64,000 bases of DNA from contig DUQZ01000013.1 of NCBI GenBank assembly GCA_012837525.1, forward strand, positions 43,570-107,569, written 5' to 3'. A program made the position numbers and the translations under genes. The DNA comes from Clostridiales bacterium. GTDB taxonomy: Bacteria; Bacillota; Clostridia; Christensenellales; Aristaeellaceae. Shown piece by piece: positions 1-8,503 of this stretch. Under the pieces are notes generated by a model. That model searched no databases. It saw only the letters and a list, made by a program, of their open reading frames with translations, and was not told where the DNA came from. Every line of letters begins with the position of its first letter. The first letter of the stretch is position 1.

Positions 1-2
1 TG

Positions 3-824
3 GAAGAACCCGCTGTGCGCGACATCATCCTGCAGCGCTTCCCGCAAGCCCACATCACCGCCATTTTTGTACAGGCCAAAAGCGAGAGCGAGCTGTATTA
101 CCTGGTGATGTTTGAGAGGGAAGGGTATTTCTACAAAGCGCGCCTGAACGCCGCCACCGGCCGCCTGACGCACTACCTGCAGACCGCCAGCCCCGAGTTG
201 GCCCAATTGCCCCATGAAGGCATCAGCCAGGAGGACGCCAAGGAACGCGCAAAAGCCTTTACAGCTGGCGGGATCGTAACGGATGTCAAACTGGCGCAAA
301 CCGCCCGCGGGATGGTCTACCGCATGGAAATCCACAATGGGGATGTGCGCTACTATGTGGTGCTCAGCGCGCAGGACGGCAGCCTGATGGGCTTGACCAG
401 CAAGCTGGCCCAGCGCGTAGCTACAGAGAAAGTGCCTGCCGAGGTTGTGATTACCCTGCCTGTCATCCGGGACTGGGACGACCATGACGACGACTGGGAC
501 GACGACCTGTTTGATGATGATGACCGTGATCATGATGATGACTGGGATGACCTGTTTGATGATGATGATGACGATGATTGGGATGACGACTGGGACGACG
601 ACGATGATGATGACGACGACCGCGACGACGATGATGATGACGACGACCGCGACGACGATGACGATGACGACGATCGCGACAACGACGATAATGATGACGA
701 TCGCGATGACGACGATGATGATGACGACGACCGCGACGACGATGACGATGATGACGACGACCGCGACGACGATTATGATGACGACCGTGATGACGACGAT
801 GACGACGACGATGATGACGACTAA
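3..824 (+). CDS. PepSY-domain protein with long poly-aspartate tail (5' partial)
   Basis: The frame is open from the first bases, so the N-terminus and any signal peptide lie outside the window. The 273 visible residues hold two PepSY-like repeats, roughly residues 1-60 and 75-135. Each has the family pattern of a helix followed by strands ending in a conserved Gly turn (NAATG; AQDGS). From about residue 157 to the end the protein is almost only Asp, with Trp, Leu-Phe and His near the start of the tail and then single Arg residues every 8-10 positions. PepSY domains are usually extracytoplasmic and linked to protease inhibition or metal-related roles. The tail suggests cation binding at the cell surface, which is inference. 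The codons alternate between gat and gac, so this is not a pure triplet slippage tract. Confidence 0.75.
   Translation, partial: EEPAVRDIILQRFPQAHITAIFVQAKSESELYYLVMFEREGYFYKARLNAATGRLTHYLQTASPELAQLPHEGISQEDAKERAKAFTAGGIVTDVKLAQTARGMVYRMEIHNGDVRYYVVLSAQDGSLMGLTSKLAQRVATEKVPAEVVITLPVIRDWDDHDDDWDDDLFDDDDRDHDDDWDDLFDDDDDDDWDDDWDDDDDDDDDRDDDDDDDDRDDDDDDDDRDNDDNDDDRDDDDDDDDDRDDDDDDDDDRDDDYDDDRDDDDDDDDDDD
471..821 (+). repeat. Low-complexity Asp-codon (GAY) tract
   Basis: About 350 bp of nearly uninterrupted gac/gat codons, broken by cgc/cgt Arg codons about every 27 bp and by a few tgg codons. The quasi-periodic Asp8-9/Arg unit suggests expansion by duplication. Mixed third bases suggest the tract is old or under selection at the protein level. 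Confidence 0.85.
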
Positions 825-866
825 GCCATTGTCACCGCGGATGGCATAATCAACGCCAGCATCCCG

Positions 867-895
867 GCAGCCCGCTTCGGCGGGCTGCTTGCTTG
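867..895 (+). terminator. Rho-independent terminator after the PepSY gene
   Basis: A perfect 9-bp stem (GCAGCCCGC/GCGGGCTGC) closed by a stable TTCG tetraloop and followed by a T-containing tail. It sits 43 bp after the stop codon. Confidence 0.75.
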
Positions 896-931
896 TATTC
901 GGGCGTCAATTATGCGGTATTGTAATGGGGG

Positions 932-960
932 TTTTCATATTTTTTGCTTTGCTGTATAAT
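932..960 (+). promoter_or_regulatory. Predicted sigma-A promoter for the ABC exporter
   Basis: A consensus TATAAT at 955-960 lies 17 nt after TTTTCA at 932-937. The -10 is perfect and the -35 is poor. It lies between the upstream terminator and the ABC gene, in a locally AT-rich stretch. Confidence 0.5.
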
Positions 961-1010
961 TCATCCGGACTTTAAGATCCTTGGGGTTATAAATGAAACA
1001 TCTTGGATAA

Positions 1011-2774
1011 ATGGTTAGAAACACCGTTTGGCTTTGCCGTCCTTACTGGAAGTATGGCAGGATGTATTCCCTTTTGTTTATTCTGTTGGGCGTTGCCATC
1101 ACCCCCATCGCGGATTTTATTTATGTGTACTTTCCCAAGCTTGTTGTAGATTTGCTCAACCAGGGCAAGCCCTTTGGCCAGGTGGCGCTGTATGCTGGCG
1201 TGGTCCTCTTGATCTCCTACGCATTGATTTTGGCCCCCATCATCAGCGATGCCTATTTGCAAAAGAAAAACAAGGCCATTGGCCTGAAGATCAAACGGGA
1301 TATCTATGAGAAGGCCCTGCGGATAGACTATCAGTACATCGACAACCCGGAATACTATGACAAGTACACCTGGGCATTGGATGAATACAGCGATCAGGCC
1401 AAAGCCGCCCTCAATTTAGTCAAGCGTTTCTTTACGCTTGTCGCTTCCATCGGCGTCCTGTTTGCGCTGATTGCCAGCACAGCGCCCTGGATTCTTCTGC
1501 TGGATTTTGTCCAGTTGTTTTTGCATGCCCAAATCTTCAAGTACGAGAACAAGGTCAATATTCAATACAAGGCCGACCTGGTGCCGGTGCGCAGGCGCTT
1601 GTCCTACTTCCACCGCATCTTTTATCAAAAGGAATACGCTGCGGACTTGAAATCATCGCCTTTGAGTAAAAAGATCTTTGGCAAATATGAAATCGCAAGC
1701 CAAAAAGATGTTGAAATCACAGAAACCTACAGCAAAAAGTTAAGCTTTTACAATTTCTTACATGAAACAACCTTCTGTTTGACGGAGTTTATTATCATCA
1801 TCTACCTTATTCATGCCATCTCCACCGGCAGAATCGCAGAGGTTGGGCTTTACATCACGATGATTCTGGCCTTTTACAGAATTGATGAGAAGCTGGTCTT
1901 TATGCTGCAGACTTTTTCAAGCGCGCATGAACTGTCGCTGAATTCGGAGAAGATACAAGCATTCTTTGCAATTGAGCCGAAGATTGAGGTGGAGGCAAAA
2001 GATGGTTCACTGACCTCACCAAAAGGGCCCTTCTCCGTTGAATTCAAGGACGCTGCCTTCTCCTACGAGAATTCGGACTTTTCCGTTTCTGGATTCAACC
2101 TTTCCATTAAACCGGGGGAGAAAATCGCCATTGTCGGGGAAAACGGCGCCGGAAAATCCACCCTCGTCAAATTGCTGCTCCGCCTTTATGATGTGTCAGG
2201 CGGCGCGATTTTAATCAATGGCCAGCCGCTGCCAGACTATGATATCTATGCGCTGCGCAAAAGAATTGGTGTCGCGTTCCAGACGCCGAATGTCTATGCC
2301 ATGAGCTATGCGGAAAACATCGCGCTGTATAGCGACCTGAGCCGGGAGGACTTGGCGTCCATCACAGACCACCTGGGACTGACATCCATTCTAAAGAAGA
2401 ATCAGGCTGATTTTGATTCAGAGCTGACCCGGGAGTTTTCAGAGGACGGCATCATGCTCTCGGGCGGGGAAACCCAGAAAATCGCGATTGCCCGCATCAT
2501 GAAGGGCGACTTCGGGCTGCTCCTGCTGGATGAGCCTTCCTCCGCCCTGGATCCCCTGAGCGAGTACAAGATGACGGAGCTTCTCCTGGGCGAAGCCAAC
2601 AAGACCACAACCATCCTGGTTTCCCATCGCTTGTCCACCGTGCGGAGCGCTGACAAAATCGTTCTGGTCAAAAACGGAAAAATAGCGGAATGCGGTACGC
2701 ACGCCCAGCTGATGGCGCTGGAAGGCAGCTATTGTGAGATGTTTACCAAGCAGGCTGAACACTATCTGGCTTAA
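1011..2774 (+). CDS. ABC exporter, fused permease and ATPase
   Basis: A 587-residue half-transporter. The N-terminal half (about 1-320) is hydrophobic with around six membrane segments. The C-terminal half is an ABC ATPase with Walker A GENGAGKST (about 375-384), Q-loop FQTPNVY, signature LSGGETQ (about 483), Walker B LLLLDEPSSAL (about 502-512) and an H-loop SHRLST. The shape is that of exporters for peptides, lipids or drugs, and two copies would be expected to pair. Base composition is clearly AT-richer than the neighbours, most strongly around 1620-2000, and codon choice is looser, consistent with transfer. The ATG at 1011 directly follows the stop of a five-codon upstream frame (993-1010, MKHLG). 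No precursor peptide, maturase or regulator is adjacent, so the substrate is unknown. Confidence 0.85.
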   Translation: MVRNTVWLCRPYWKYGRMYSLLFILLGVAITPIADFIYVYFPKLVVDLLNQGKPFGQVALYAGVVLLISYALILAPIISDAYLQKKNKAIGLKIKRDIYEKALRIDYQYIDNPEYYDKYTWALDEYSDQAKAALNLVKRFFTLVASIGVLFALIASTAPWILLLDFVQLFLHAQIFKYENKVNIQYKADLVPVRRRLSYFHRIFYQKEYAADLKSSPLSKKIFGKYEIASQKDVEITETYSKKLSFYNFLHETTFCLTEFIIIIYLIHAISTGRIAEVGLYITMILAFYRIDEKLVFMLQTFSSAHELSLNSEKIQAFFAIEPKIEVEAKDGSLTSPKGPFSVEFKDAAFSYENSDFSVSGFNLSIKPGEKIAIVGENGAGKSTLVKLLLRLYDVSGGAILINGQPLPDYDIYALRKRIGVAFQTPNVYAMSYAENIALYSDLSREDLASITDHLGLTSILKKNQADFDSELTREFSEDGIMLSGGETQKIAIARIMKGDFGLLLLDEPSSALDPLSEYKMTELLLGEANKTTTILVSHRLSTVRSADKIVLVKNGKIAECGTHAQLMALEGSYCEMFTKQAEHYLA

Positions 2775-2813
2775 CCAATTTGCCCCAAAACGCAAGATTC
2801 CAAAAAATAGGGC

Positions 2814-2842
2814 TTGCGCTTATCCTTTCATTGTGATATGGT
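2814..2842 (+). promoter_or_regulatory. Predicted promoter for rpmB
   Basis: TTGCGC (2814-2819), a 17-nt spacer and TATGGT (2837-2842). The -35 overlaps the right arm of a small dyad (CGCAAG 2791-2796 / CTTGCG 2813-2818). The resulting leader contains a GCGCG-based hairpin (about 2858-2878) before the ribosome-binding site. Confidence 0.45.
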
Positions 2843-2906
2843 ATTTGGGCTGTCCCCGCGCGTGAGCAGTGAGCGCGCCAGGAGGACCCAAACGGAGGGA
2901 AGTCAA

Positions 2907-3125
2907 ATGGGTAAGTTTTGTGAAGTTTGCGAAAAAGGGGCTATGAGCGGCCATAAGATCAGCCACTCCGACCGCAAGAGCAACCGTGTCTGGGCACCCA
3001 ATGTCCAGCGTGTTCGCGTGCTGTTGAATGGCTCTCCCCGCCGGCTGTATGTTTGCACCCGTTGCCTGCGCAGCGGCAACGTCCAACGCGCGCTGCCGAG
3101 GATGTCCAGCAACACAGTAGCCTGA
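2907..3125 (+). CDS. rpmB: 50S ribosomal protein L28
   Basis: A 72-residue basic protein starting MGKFCEVCEKG, matching L28. It has two cysteine pairs (CEVC near residue 5 and CTRC near residue 51), the zinc-binding form of the protein. L28 is a large-subunit protein needed for late 50S assembly. The frame extends upstream, but the ATG at 2907 has a good GGAGG-type site just before it (GGAGGGAAGTCAA) and gives the usual family length, so it is preferred. It stands alone between its own promoter and a terminator. Confidence 0.95.
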   Translation: MGKFCEVCEKGAMSGHKISHSDRKSNRVWAPNVQRVRVLLNGSPRRLYVCTRCLRSGNVQRALPRMSSNTVA

Positions 3126-3139
3126 GCAGTTTTTCGCGC

Positions 3140-3170
3140 AAAGCCGTCCCACTGGGGCGGCTTTTCTCTT
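3140..3170 (+). terminator. Terminator after rpmB
   Basis: AAAGCCG-CCC pairs with GGG-CGGCTTT across a short ACTG-type loop and continues into a T-rich tail, 15 bp after the rpmB stop. Confidence 0.8.
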
Positions 3171-3190
3171 TTGCCCCGGCGCGGTTTTGA

Positions 3191-3219
3191 TTGAATAAAA
3201 CACGAAAAAACCGTATACT
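3191..3219 (+). promoter_or_regulatory. Predicted sigma-A promoter for ychF
   Basis: TTGAAT (3191-3196), 17 nt, TATACT (3214-3219). Both boxes are close to consensus and end 32 bp before the ychF ATG. Confidence 0.65.
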
Positions 3220-3251
3220 GATGACTGATTCGAAGAAGGAGTTCCTGTTGT

Positions 3252-4349
3252 ATGAAGTTAGGCATCGTCGGCCTGCCCAATGTCGGTAAAAGCACCCTGT
3301 TCAACGCCATCACCAACGCTGGCGCCCAAGCGGCCAACTATCCTTTTTGCACCATCGAGCCCAACACCGGCGTGGTCACCGTGCCGGATGAGCGGGTCGT
3401 ATGGCTGGCGGACCTGTACCACCCCCGCAAGACCACCTTTGCCACGGTGGAATTTGTGGACATCGCGGGCCTGGTGCGCGGCGCCAGCCGGGGCGAGGGC
3501 CTGGGCAACCGCTTCCTCTCCCACATCCGGGAGGTGGACGCCATTGTGCATGTGGTGCGCTGCTTTGATGACAGCAACATCGTCCACGTGGACGGCGAGG
3601 TGGACCCGGTGCGGGACATGGAGACCATCACGCTGGAATTGATTTTGGCGGACATGGAAACCGTGCAAAAGCGCGGCGAAAAGGCGCGCAAGATGTTCAA
3701 AACCGGCGACAAGAAGTTTGAAGAAGAAGCGGAGCTGGCGGACAAGCTGCTGGCCACGCTGGAAAAAGAACTGCCGGCCAGGCTTTGCCCCTTGACACCG
3801 CAGGAGCGGGAAGTGGCCAACCACTGGTTCTTGCTGACGGACAAGCCGGTCATCTACGCTGCCAACATCGCGGAGGATGACATCACAAACAACCCCGAAA
3901 CCCTGCCCATGGTGCAGGCCGTGCTCAAAAAAGCCAAGGAGGAGCAGGCGGAAACCGTCGTCATTTCCGCCCAGATTGAGGAGGAGATCGCCAGCCTCCC
4001 GGAGGACGAAAAACAGGCCTTTTTGGACGAGCTGGGCATCCGCCACAGCGGGCTTGACCGCTTGATTCACGCCAGTTACCGCCTGCTGGGCCTGATCTCC
4101 TTTTTAACGGTAGGCGAGGACGAGTGCCGCGCCTGGACCATCAAATCCGGCTTCAAGGCCCCGCAGGCCGCGGGCAAGATCCATACCGATTTTGAGCGCG
4201 GGTTTATCCGGGCCGAAATCGTCCCCTTTGACACCTTGCGCCAATACGGCACCATGGCTGCCTGCCGTGAAAAAGGCCTGGTGCGCAGCGAAGGAAAGGA
4301 GTATGTGATGCAGGACGGCGATGTGACGCTGTTCCGCTTCAATGTGTAA
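3252..4349 (+). CDS. ychF: Ribosome-associated ATPase YchF (OBG family)
   Basis: 365 residues, the normal length for YchF. The N-terminal G domain has the P-loop GLPNVGKST at residues 7-15 and the switch-II motif [10 protein letters not shown]. The G4 position reads NIAE instead of the NKxD of true GTPases, which is the known reason YchF prefers ATP. A helical segment follows, then the C-terminal TGS-like domain (about 280-365). YchF binds ribosomes and is linked to oxidative-stress and translation-quality responses. It has its own promoter, and the next gene starts 3 bp after its stop, suggesting a two-gene operon. Confidence 0.95.
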   Translation: MKLGIVGLPNVGKSTLFNAITNAGAQAANYPFCTIEPNTGVVTVPDERVVWLADLYHPRKTTFATVEFVDIAGLVRGASRGEGLGNRFLSHIREVDAIVHVVRCFDDSNIVHVDGEVDPVRDMETITLELILADMETVQKRGEKARKMFKTGDKKFEEEAELADKLLATLEKELPARLCPLTPQEREVANHWFLLTDKPVIYAANIAEDDITNNPETLPMVQAVLKKAKEEQAETVVISAQIEEEIASLPEDEKQAFLDELGIRHSGLDRLIHASYRLLGLISFLTVGEDECRAWTIKSGFKAPQAAGKIHTDFERGFIRAEIVPFDTLRQYGTMAACREKGLVRSEGKEYVMQDGDVTLFRFNV

Positions 4350-4352
4350 GCG

Positions 4353-5360
4353 ATGAGCAAACTGAGCTATTTTTTCAAGCGCCTGGTGCGCATTGACACC
4401 CAGCGCTTCCGCGAGACCTTCCGTGAGCTGCGCAGGATCACCGGCAAAAACCCCGTGTCCCTGGCGCTTGATTTGCTCATCTGCGGCGTGCGCTACAACG
4501 CGGGCTATATGGATTATAAGATCGCGCGGATGGACAGGCTGAACCACGCCCAGCGGCAGACCGTCATCACCCGCGGCATCAGCAACGGCATCGTCGCGCG
4601 CATGAACGACAAGGCCTACTGGCACACCTTTGATGACAAGTGCGAGTTTAATGAGGTCTTCGCCAAATGGGTACAAAGACAGTGGCTGCGCTTTGACAGC
4701 GCCGCCACCAAGGAGCAGCTGGCCGCGTTTTGTGAGGGCAAAGGCCCCCTGTTTATCAAGCCGCTGCAAGGCTCAAGCGGCGTGGGCGTTGAGCGGGTGG
4801 AGCCCGCGGATTTCGCGGACATGGACGCCTTTTACAAGCGCCTGCGTGACAAAGGCGACTGCATTGTGGAGGAAACCGTCATCCAGCACGAGGAGATGGC
4901 CAAGCTCTACCCCGGCAGCGTCAACACCGTGCGCATCGCCACCCTGCTGGGGGATTTGGACGAAGGCCTGGTCTACGCCTTTGTGCGCATCGGCAACGGC
5001 CGGGTGATGGACAACGTGGACGCCGGCGGCATGGCCGCGCGGGTAGACATGGAAACCGGCGTTATCAACACCGTGGCTGCCGACAAACAGGGACACGAGT
5101 ACAACCGCCATCCGCTCACGGATGCCGTCATCACCGGCTTTCAGCTGCCCTATTTTGAGGAAGCCAAGCAGATGTGCCTGGAGGCGATGCGCGTAATCCC
5201 CCAGGTGCGCTTTGTGGCCTGGGATGTGGCGCTCACGCCCGATGGACCGCGGCTGATTGAGGGCAATTCCTTCCCCAGCCACGCGGTGCCGCAGTTTGCC
5301 GCGCACTACCCGGACGGCATTGGCATCCTGACGGAATTTAAGCGCTTTATAACAATTTAA
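4353..5360 (+). CDS. Sugar-transfer-associated ATP-grasp family protein
   Basis: 335 residues resembling the ATP-grasp group found beside sugar-transfer genes (Pfam ATPgrasp_ST). The N-terminal ~120 residues form a basic helical cap. The ATP-grasp core follows: KPLQGSSGVGVE (lysine and glycine-rich nucleotide loop, about 134-145), EETVIQHEEM, a central strand around VNTVRIATLL, and the metal-site motif LIEGNSFPS near residue 300. The reaction is expected to be ATP-dependent ligation of a carboxylate to an amine or thiol, with unknown substrate. It begins 3 bp after ychF with no clear site of its own, so translation may be coupled. No glycosyltransferases are nearby, so a role in surface-polymer synthesis is only family-based inference. 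Confidence 0.75.
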   Translation: MSKLSYFFKRLVRIDTQRFRETFRELRRITGKNPVSLALDLLICGVRYNAGYMDYKIARMDRLNHAQRQTVITRGISNGIVARMNDKAYWHTFDDKCEFNEVFAKWVQRQWLRFDSAATKEQLAAFCEGKGPLFIKPLQGSSGVGVERVEPADFADMDAFYKRLRDKGDCIVEETVIQHEEMAKLYPGSVNTVRIATLLGDLDEGLVYAFVRIGNGRVMDNVDAGGMAARVDMETGVINTVAADKQGHEYNRHPLTDAVITGFQLPYFEEAKQMCLEAMRVIPQVRFVAWDVALTPDGPRLIEGNSFPSHAVPQFAAHYPDGIGILTEFKRFITI

Positions 5361-5433
5361 GGTTCATGCATGAAAGCGCCCTTCCCGCGCGTTTGATGGT
5401 TGAACCAAACTGACACCAAAGGAGTGAAACAAG

Positions 5434-6876
5434 ATGGATTTGGTCAAAACCTTATTGGTATATATGACCGTATTGGTCACTTCCTCTACCATGTTCAGCC
5501 CGGCACTTACCCCGATGCCGGCGGATTACGCGACGGCCACACCGCCCGTTGTGACGGCAACGCCCTATATCCCGCCGGCGACGCTGTCCCCCACGGCGAC
5601 AGCCGCGGTGACGGCCACCCCGGCCATGACCACCCTGTATGTGGGTGACCGGGGCGACAATGTGCGCAAGATGCAGACCCGGCTTAAGGAGCTGGGCTAC
5701 CTGACGGACAAGGTGGACGGCGTCTTCGGCAAGAACACCCTGCGCGCGGTGGAGCGCTTCCAGAAGTACAACAACCTGACAGTGGACGGCATCGCGGGCG
5801 CCAAGACGCTCAACAAGCTGTACAACGACCGCAATGTGGTGTTTGCCCCGGTGGACGTTACCCCTTCGCCCACGCCCACCCAGCGGCCGCCGGCCACCGC
5901 CAATGTGCCCATTTACTATATGTCCACCACCGGTGAGCGCATCTATACCGATGTGGTCACCCTGTCTGAGGGCAGGACCACCCTGCGCGCCAACCCCGCC
6001 CGGGTGCCCGCGGGCTATGTGCTCACCAGCCCCGAGCAGGTCACCGTGACCGTTGCCAGCAATGGCACGCCCACGCCTGGCTCCGTCACCTTTACCTATC
6101 AAAAGCCGGCGGACCCGACCACAGCGCCGACAGATCCGCCGACCACTGCGCCGACGGATACACCTGTCCCGCCAACGGACACGCCGGTGCCGCCGACCGA
6201 TACGCCGGTCCCACCGACAGATACGCCTGTCCCGCCGACGGATACACCTGTCCCACCGACAGATACGCCGGTGCCGCCGACAGATACCTCAGTCCCGCCG
6301 ACAGATACGCCGGTCCCGCCGACGGATACGCCTGTCCCGCCGACCGACACCCCAGTCCCGCCGACGGATACACCCGTCCCCCCGACCGATACGCCCGAAC
6401 CCACCGCGCCGCCGGCCACCAAGGTGCCCGCGTTGCCGGAGTACCAGTCCATCCGCTTCAAGGACGGCAACTACCCGGTCTACACCGGCCCCGGCAAGGA
6501 CTACTACCGGGTGGATAAAGCCACCGTTGGCGGCGGCGTCTGCCGCCTGTACGGCAGCGATGGCGATTGGCTGCTGATGGGCTACGGCACCAGCGACGGC
6601 GGCTACCGCATCGGCTACATCACCAAGGACGCGCTGCCGGATGACATCAAGACCGACCCGCTCACCTTCAGCGCCAACCAGGTCAAATTGACCAAGGAAG
6701 CCCGCATGATTGATGACCCCATCATCAACGCCAAGCAGATCGGCCGCCTGCCTGCAGGCAGCACCGTGACCGTGCTGGCCTACCTGGAGGACGGCAACAA
6801 CTGGGCCTACATCGAGGTAGCGGACTTCAACGACCAGCCCGCGCGCGGCTTCATCAACCGCAACAACTTTGAGTAA
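5434..6876 (+). CDS. Secreted peptidoglycan-binding protein with PPTDTPV repeats and SH3-like domain
   Basis: 480 residues. An N-terminal hydrophobic segment (about 4-25) fits a signal peptide or anchor. A Thr/Ala/Pro linker follows, then a PG_binding_1 domain (about 67-130: [33 protein letters not shown]). Next come a region of about 80 residues with a Thr/Val-rich strand pattern, a stalk of twelve TDTPVPP heptads (about 241-324), and a C-terminal SH3-like region of about 150 residues. Muropeptide binding at one end and a Pro/Thr spacer suggest a wall-anchored surface protein. The ATG at 5434 has AAAGGAGTG before it. No catalytic domain is visible. Confidence 0.8.
   Translation: MDLVKTLLVYMTVLVTSSTMFSPALTPMPADYATATPPVVTATPYIPPATLSPTATAAVTATPAMTTLYVGDRGDNVRKMQTRLKELGYLTDKVDGVFGKNTLRAVERFQKYNNLTVDGIAGAKTLNKLYNDRNVVFAPVDVTPSPTPTQRPPATANVPIYYMSTTGERIYTDVVTLSEGRTTLRANPARVPAGYVLTSPEQVTVTVASNGTPTPGSVTFTYQKPADPTTAPTDPPTTAPTDTPVPPTDTPVPPTDTPVPPTDTPVPPTDTPVPPTDTPVPPTDTSVPPTDTPVPPTDTPVPPTDTPVPPTDTPVPPTDTPEPTAPPATKVPALPEYQSIRFKDGNYPVYTGPGKDYYRVDKATVGGGVCRLYGSDGDWLLMGYGTSDGGYRIGYITKDALPDDIKTDPLTFSANQVKLTKEARMIDDPIINAKQIGRLPAGSTVTVLAYLEDGNNWAYIEVADFNDQPARGFINRNNFE
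6154..6405 (+). repeat. Twelve tandem 21-bp repeats encoding TDTPVPP
   Basis: Twelve consecutive in-frame 21-bp units within the peptidoglycan-binding gene. Units differ mostly at third codon positions. Unit 7 reads TDTSVPP and unit 12 ends TDTPEPT. Because the unit is a multiple of three, copy-number change would alter stalk length without breaking the frame. Confidence 0.95.
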
Positions 6877-6901
6877 ATCCTAAGTACGCATCAACCAATA
6901 T

Positions 6902-6934
6902 ACCGTCCCGGGCGCCTGCCTGGGACGGTTTTGT
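6902..6934 (+). terminator. Terminator after the peptidoglycan-binding gene
   Basis: ACCGTCCC (6902-6909) pairs with GGGACGGT (6922-6929) around a 12-nt loop that can pair further internally. A TTTTG tail follows. Confidence 0.8.
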
Positions 6935-6958
6935 TACCAGCGGGAACTGCGGGCTTCC

Positions 6959-6987
6959 TTTACAAAATTTGGGCGCCTTGCTACAAT
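6959..6987 (+). promoter_or_regulatory. Predicted promoter of the tat operon
   Basis: TTTACA (6959-6964), 17-nt spacer, TACAAT (6982-6987), ending 27 bp before the first tat start codon. Confidence 0.6.
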
Positions 6988-7014
6988 CCCAATATCACAT
7001 GAAAGGTGGCAAAC

Positions 7015-7344
7015 ATGTTCAACATTGGCCTGTCCGAACTCATCCTCATCCTGCTTGTCGCCTTTTTAATTGTCGGCCCCAAGGACCTGCCCAAAGTGGC
7101 GCGCGCCCTGGGCCGTTTTACACGCTTCCTCAAAACCAAATGGGGCGAGTTTCTGGCCGAGACCGAACTGGATGAGACGGTGGCGGAGTTCAAGGCCGCC
7201 GAGCGCGACATCAAGCGCACCGTGAAGGACTTAAACCCGCTGGATGAGGTCAAGGAAGCGCAGGACATGGCGCGCAGCGCCTTTTCTGGCAACGACAGCG
7301 CCAACTCACCTACCACTGAGGAGAAGAAGGAGGATCAATCATGA
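7015..7344 (+). CDS. tatB: Twin-arginine translocase subunit, TatB-like
   Basis: 109 residues starting [17 protein letters not shown]. It has a single N-terminal membrane helix, a hinge reading VGPKDLP, then an amphipathic helix and a charged tail. The Glu in the helix and GPK/GP-type hinge resemble TatB more than TatA, while the short tail is intermediate. TatB works with TatC in recognising folded proteins with twin-arginine signals. A GTG lies 9 bp upstream, but AAAGGTGG is correctly placed for the ATG at 7015. Its stop overlaps the next tat gene by 4 bp. Confidence 0.85.
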   Translation: MFNIGLSELILILLVAFLIVGPKDLPKVARALGRFTRFLKTKWGEFLAETELDETVAEFKAAERDIKRTVKDLNPLDEVKEAQDMARSAFSGNDSANSPTTEEKKEDQS

Positions 7345-7529
7345 GACTGGGCCCGCTTGAGATTATACTGATTTTGGTATTAGCCCTGGTATTGTTTGGC
7401 GGCAAGAAGCTGGCCGGCGTCGGCAAGGCGCTGGGGCAAAGCATCCGGGAGTTTAAAAAGGAAGTCGGCGACGGGAAGGACGGCGAAAAGCAGGACGACC
7501 CAAGTAAAGACACTGACACCAAAGCGTGA
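7341..7529 (+). CDS. tatA: Sec-independent translocase protein TatA
   Basis: 62 residues: a short N-terminus, one membrane helix ([19 protein letters not shown]), the FGxKKL hinge typical of TatA, an amphipathic helix and a short acidic tail. TatA oligomerises to form the conducting part of the Tat pathway. It overlaps the TatB-like gene at ATGA, so the two are probably co-translated. Having separate TatA and TatB-like proteins is less common in Gram-positive bacteria, where a bifunctional TatA often suffices. Confidence 0.9.
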   Translation: MRLGPLEIILILVLALVLFGGKKLAGVGKALGQSIREFKKEVGDGKDGEKQDDPSKDTDTKA

Positions 7530-7551
7530 TTGAAGGACGCCTGAGGTGCCA

Positions 7552-8313
7552 ATGAGCAAAGCCAAACGCAAAAAAGAACAGGCAGAGAACCAGCAGGGTT
7601 TCGCAAGCCATTTACTGGCGCTGCGCAGCATGATGCTGCGCATGGCGCTGATGGTGTTTGCCGCCTTTTTGCTGGTTTTTTATGTGTTTAACCGCCCGCT
7701 GGTGGATTTCATCCTGCAGCCGGTTGTTGCCCGCGGCGTTCAGGTGATCGCCACCCGGGTGAGCGAATCATTGATGATGCAGTTCAAGTTAAGCCTGGTG
7801 GCCGGCCTGGTCATCAGCATGCCCTTTTTGAACTGGGAGATCTGGCGCTTTGTCGGCCCAGCCCTTTACCCCAAGGAGCGCCGCGCCTACTGGGCGCTGC
7901 TGCTGACCACCATCACGCTGTTTTTTGTGGGCGTGGCCTTCTCCTACCTCACCGTGTTCCCGCTGGCAGTCAACCTGTTTTATGAGGCGGGCGAGGGCAT
8001 CGCCACCTCCATGTGGTCGGTGGAAGGCTATTTCAACTTTATCCTGTCCTTCGTGCTGCCCTTTGGGCTGATGTTTGAACTGCCCGTTGTCATCTACCTG
8101 CTGGTGCGCAGCGGCCGGGTAACGGCTGCCGGGATGGGGCGCGCGCGGCGCTACTTTATGCTGGGGGCGGCGGTTGCGGCGGCCGTGTTAACCCCGCCTG
8201 ATGTGGTGTCCCAGATGCTGCTGCTGCTGCCCATCCTCCTTTTGTATGAGATCAGCACGCTGATCGCGCGCTTTATCAAACCCAGGGAACGGACAGAAGA
8301 GGCAGAAGCCTGA
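7552..8313 (+). CDS. tatC: Sec-independent translocase protein TatC
   Basis: 253 residues with about six membrane helices and a charged N-terminus (MSKAKRKKEQ). The segment FASHLLALRSMMLR corresponds to the signal-recognition region (HLxELR in the family), and FELPVVIYLLV matches the conserved fifth-helix motif. TatC is the receptor for twin-arginine signal peptides. A GTG lies two codons upstream, but GAGG five bases before the ATG at 7552 favours that start. It is the third gene of the tat operon and is followed by a hairpin with a T tail. Confidence 0.93.
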   Translation: MSKAKRKKEQAENQQGFASHLLALRSMMLRMALMVFAAFLLVFYVFNRPLVDFILQPVVARGVQVIATRVSESLMMQFKLSLVAGLVISMPFLNWEIWRFVGPALYPKERRAYWALLLTTITLFFVGVAFSYLTVFPLAVNLFYEAGEGIATSMWSVEGYFNFILSFVLPFGLMFELPVVIYLLVRSGRVTAAGMGRARRYFMLGAAVAAAVLTPPDVVSQMLLLLPILLLYEISTLIARFIKPRERTEEAEA

Positions 8314-8356
8314 GGCCTCCAGTCCTGCAAAAAGCATCTTAAAATCAGGAAACCAG

Positions 8357-8384
8357 CCGCCCGCCGCCAATCGGGCGGTTTTCG
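8357..8384 (+). terminator. Terminator of the tat operon
   Basis: CCGCCCG (8357-8363) pairs with CGGGCGG (8372-8378), followed by TTTT, 43 bp after the tatC stop. Confidence 0.75.
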
Positions 8385-8440
8385 TCCCAGCGGGTCTTCA
8401 AATCCAGCCCGCGTAAACGATTTAGACGGCCCGCGCTGCC

Positions 8441-8469
8441 TTGACACCCCTTTGTCAAACGAATAAAGT
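8441..8469 (+). promoter_or_regulatory. Promoter with overlapping dyad for the Tat substrate gene
   Basis: A perfect TTGACA -35 (8441-8446), 17-nt spacer and TAAAGT -10 (8464-8469). The -35 is also the left arm of an inverted repeat, TTGACA/TGTCAA (8441-8446 and 8453-8458), so a repressor bound there would block polymerase. The dyad is visible in the sequence, but its use as an operator is inference. Confidence 0.65.
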
Positions 8470-8503
8470 GGTAGGGTACCAAGTATTTTAAGGAGGAAAC
8501 AAC

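Noticed and set aside
484..849. A Met/Thr-rich open frame over the Asp tract
   Set aside because: It is the +1 shadow of repeated gay codons; the protein would be only Met and Thr, with no start signal.
6099..6470. A Gly/Val-rich reverse-strand frame over the 21-bp repeats
   Set aside because: It is the antisense image of the TDTPVPP repeats and has no ribosome-binding site.
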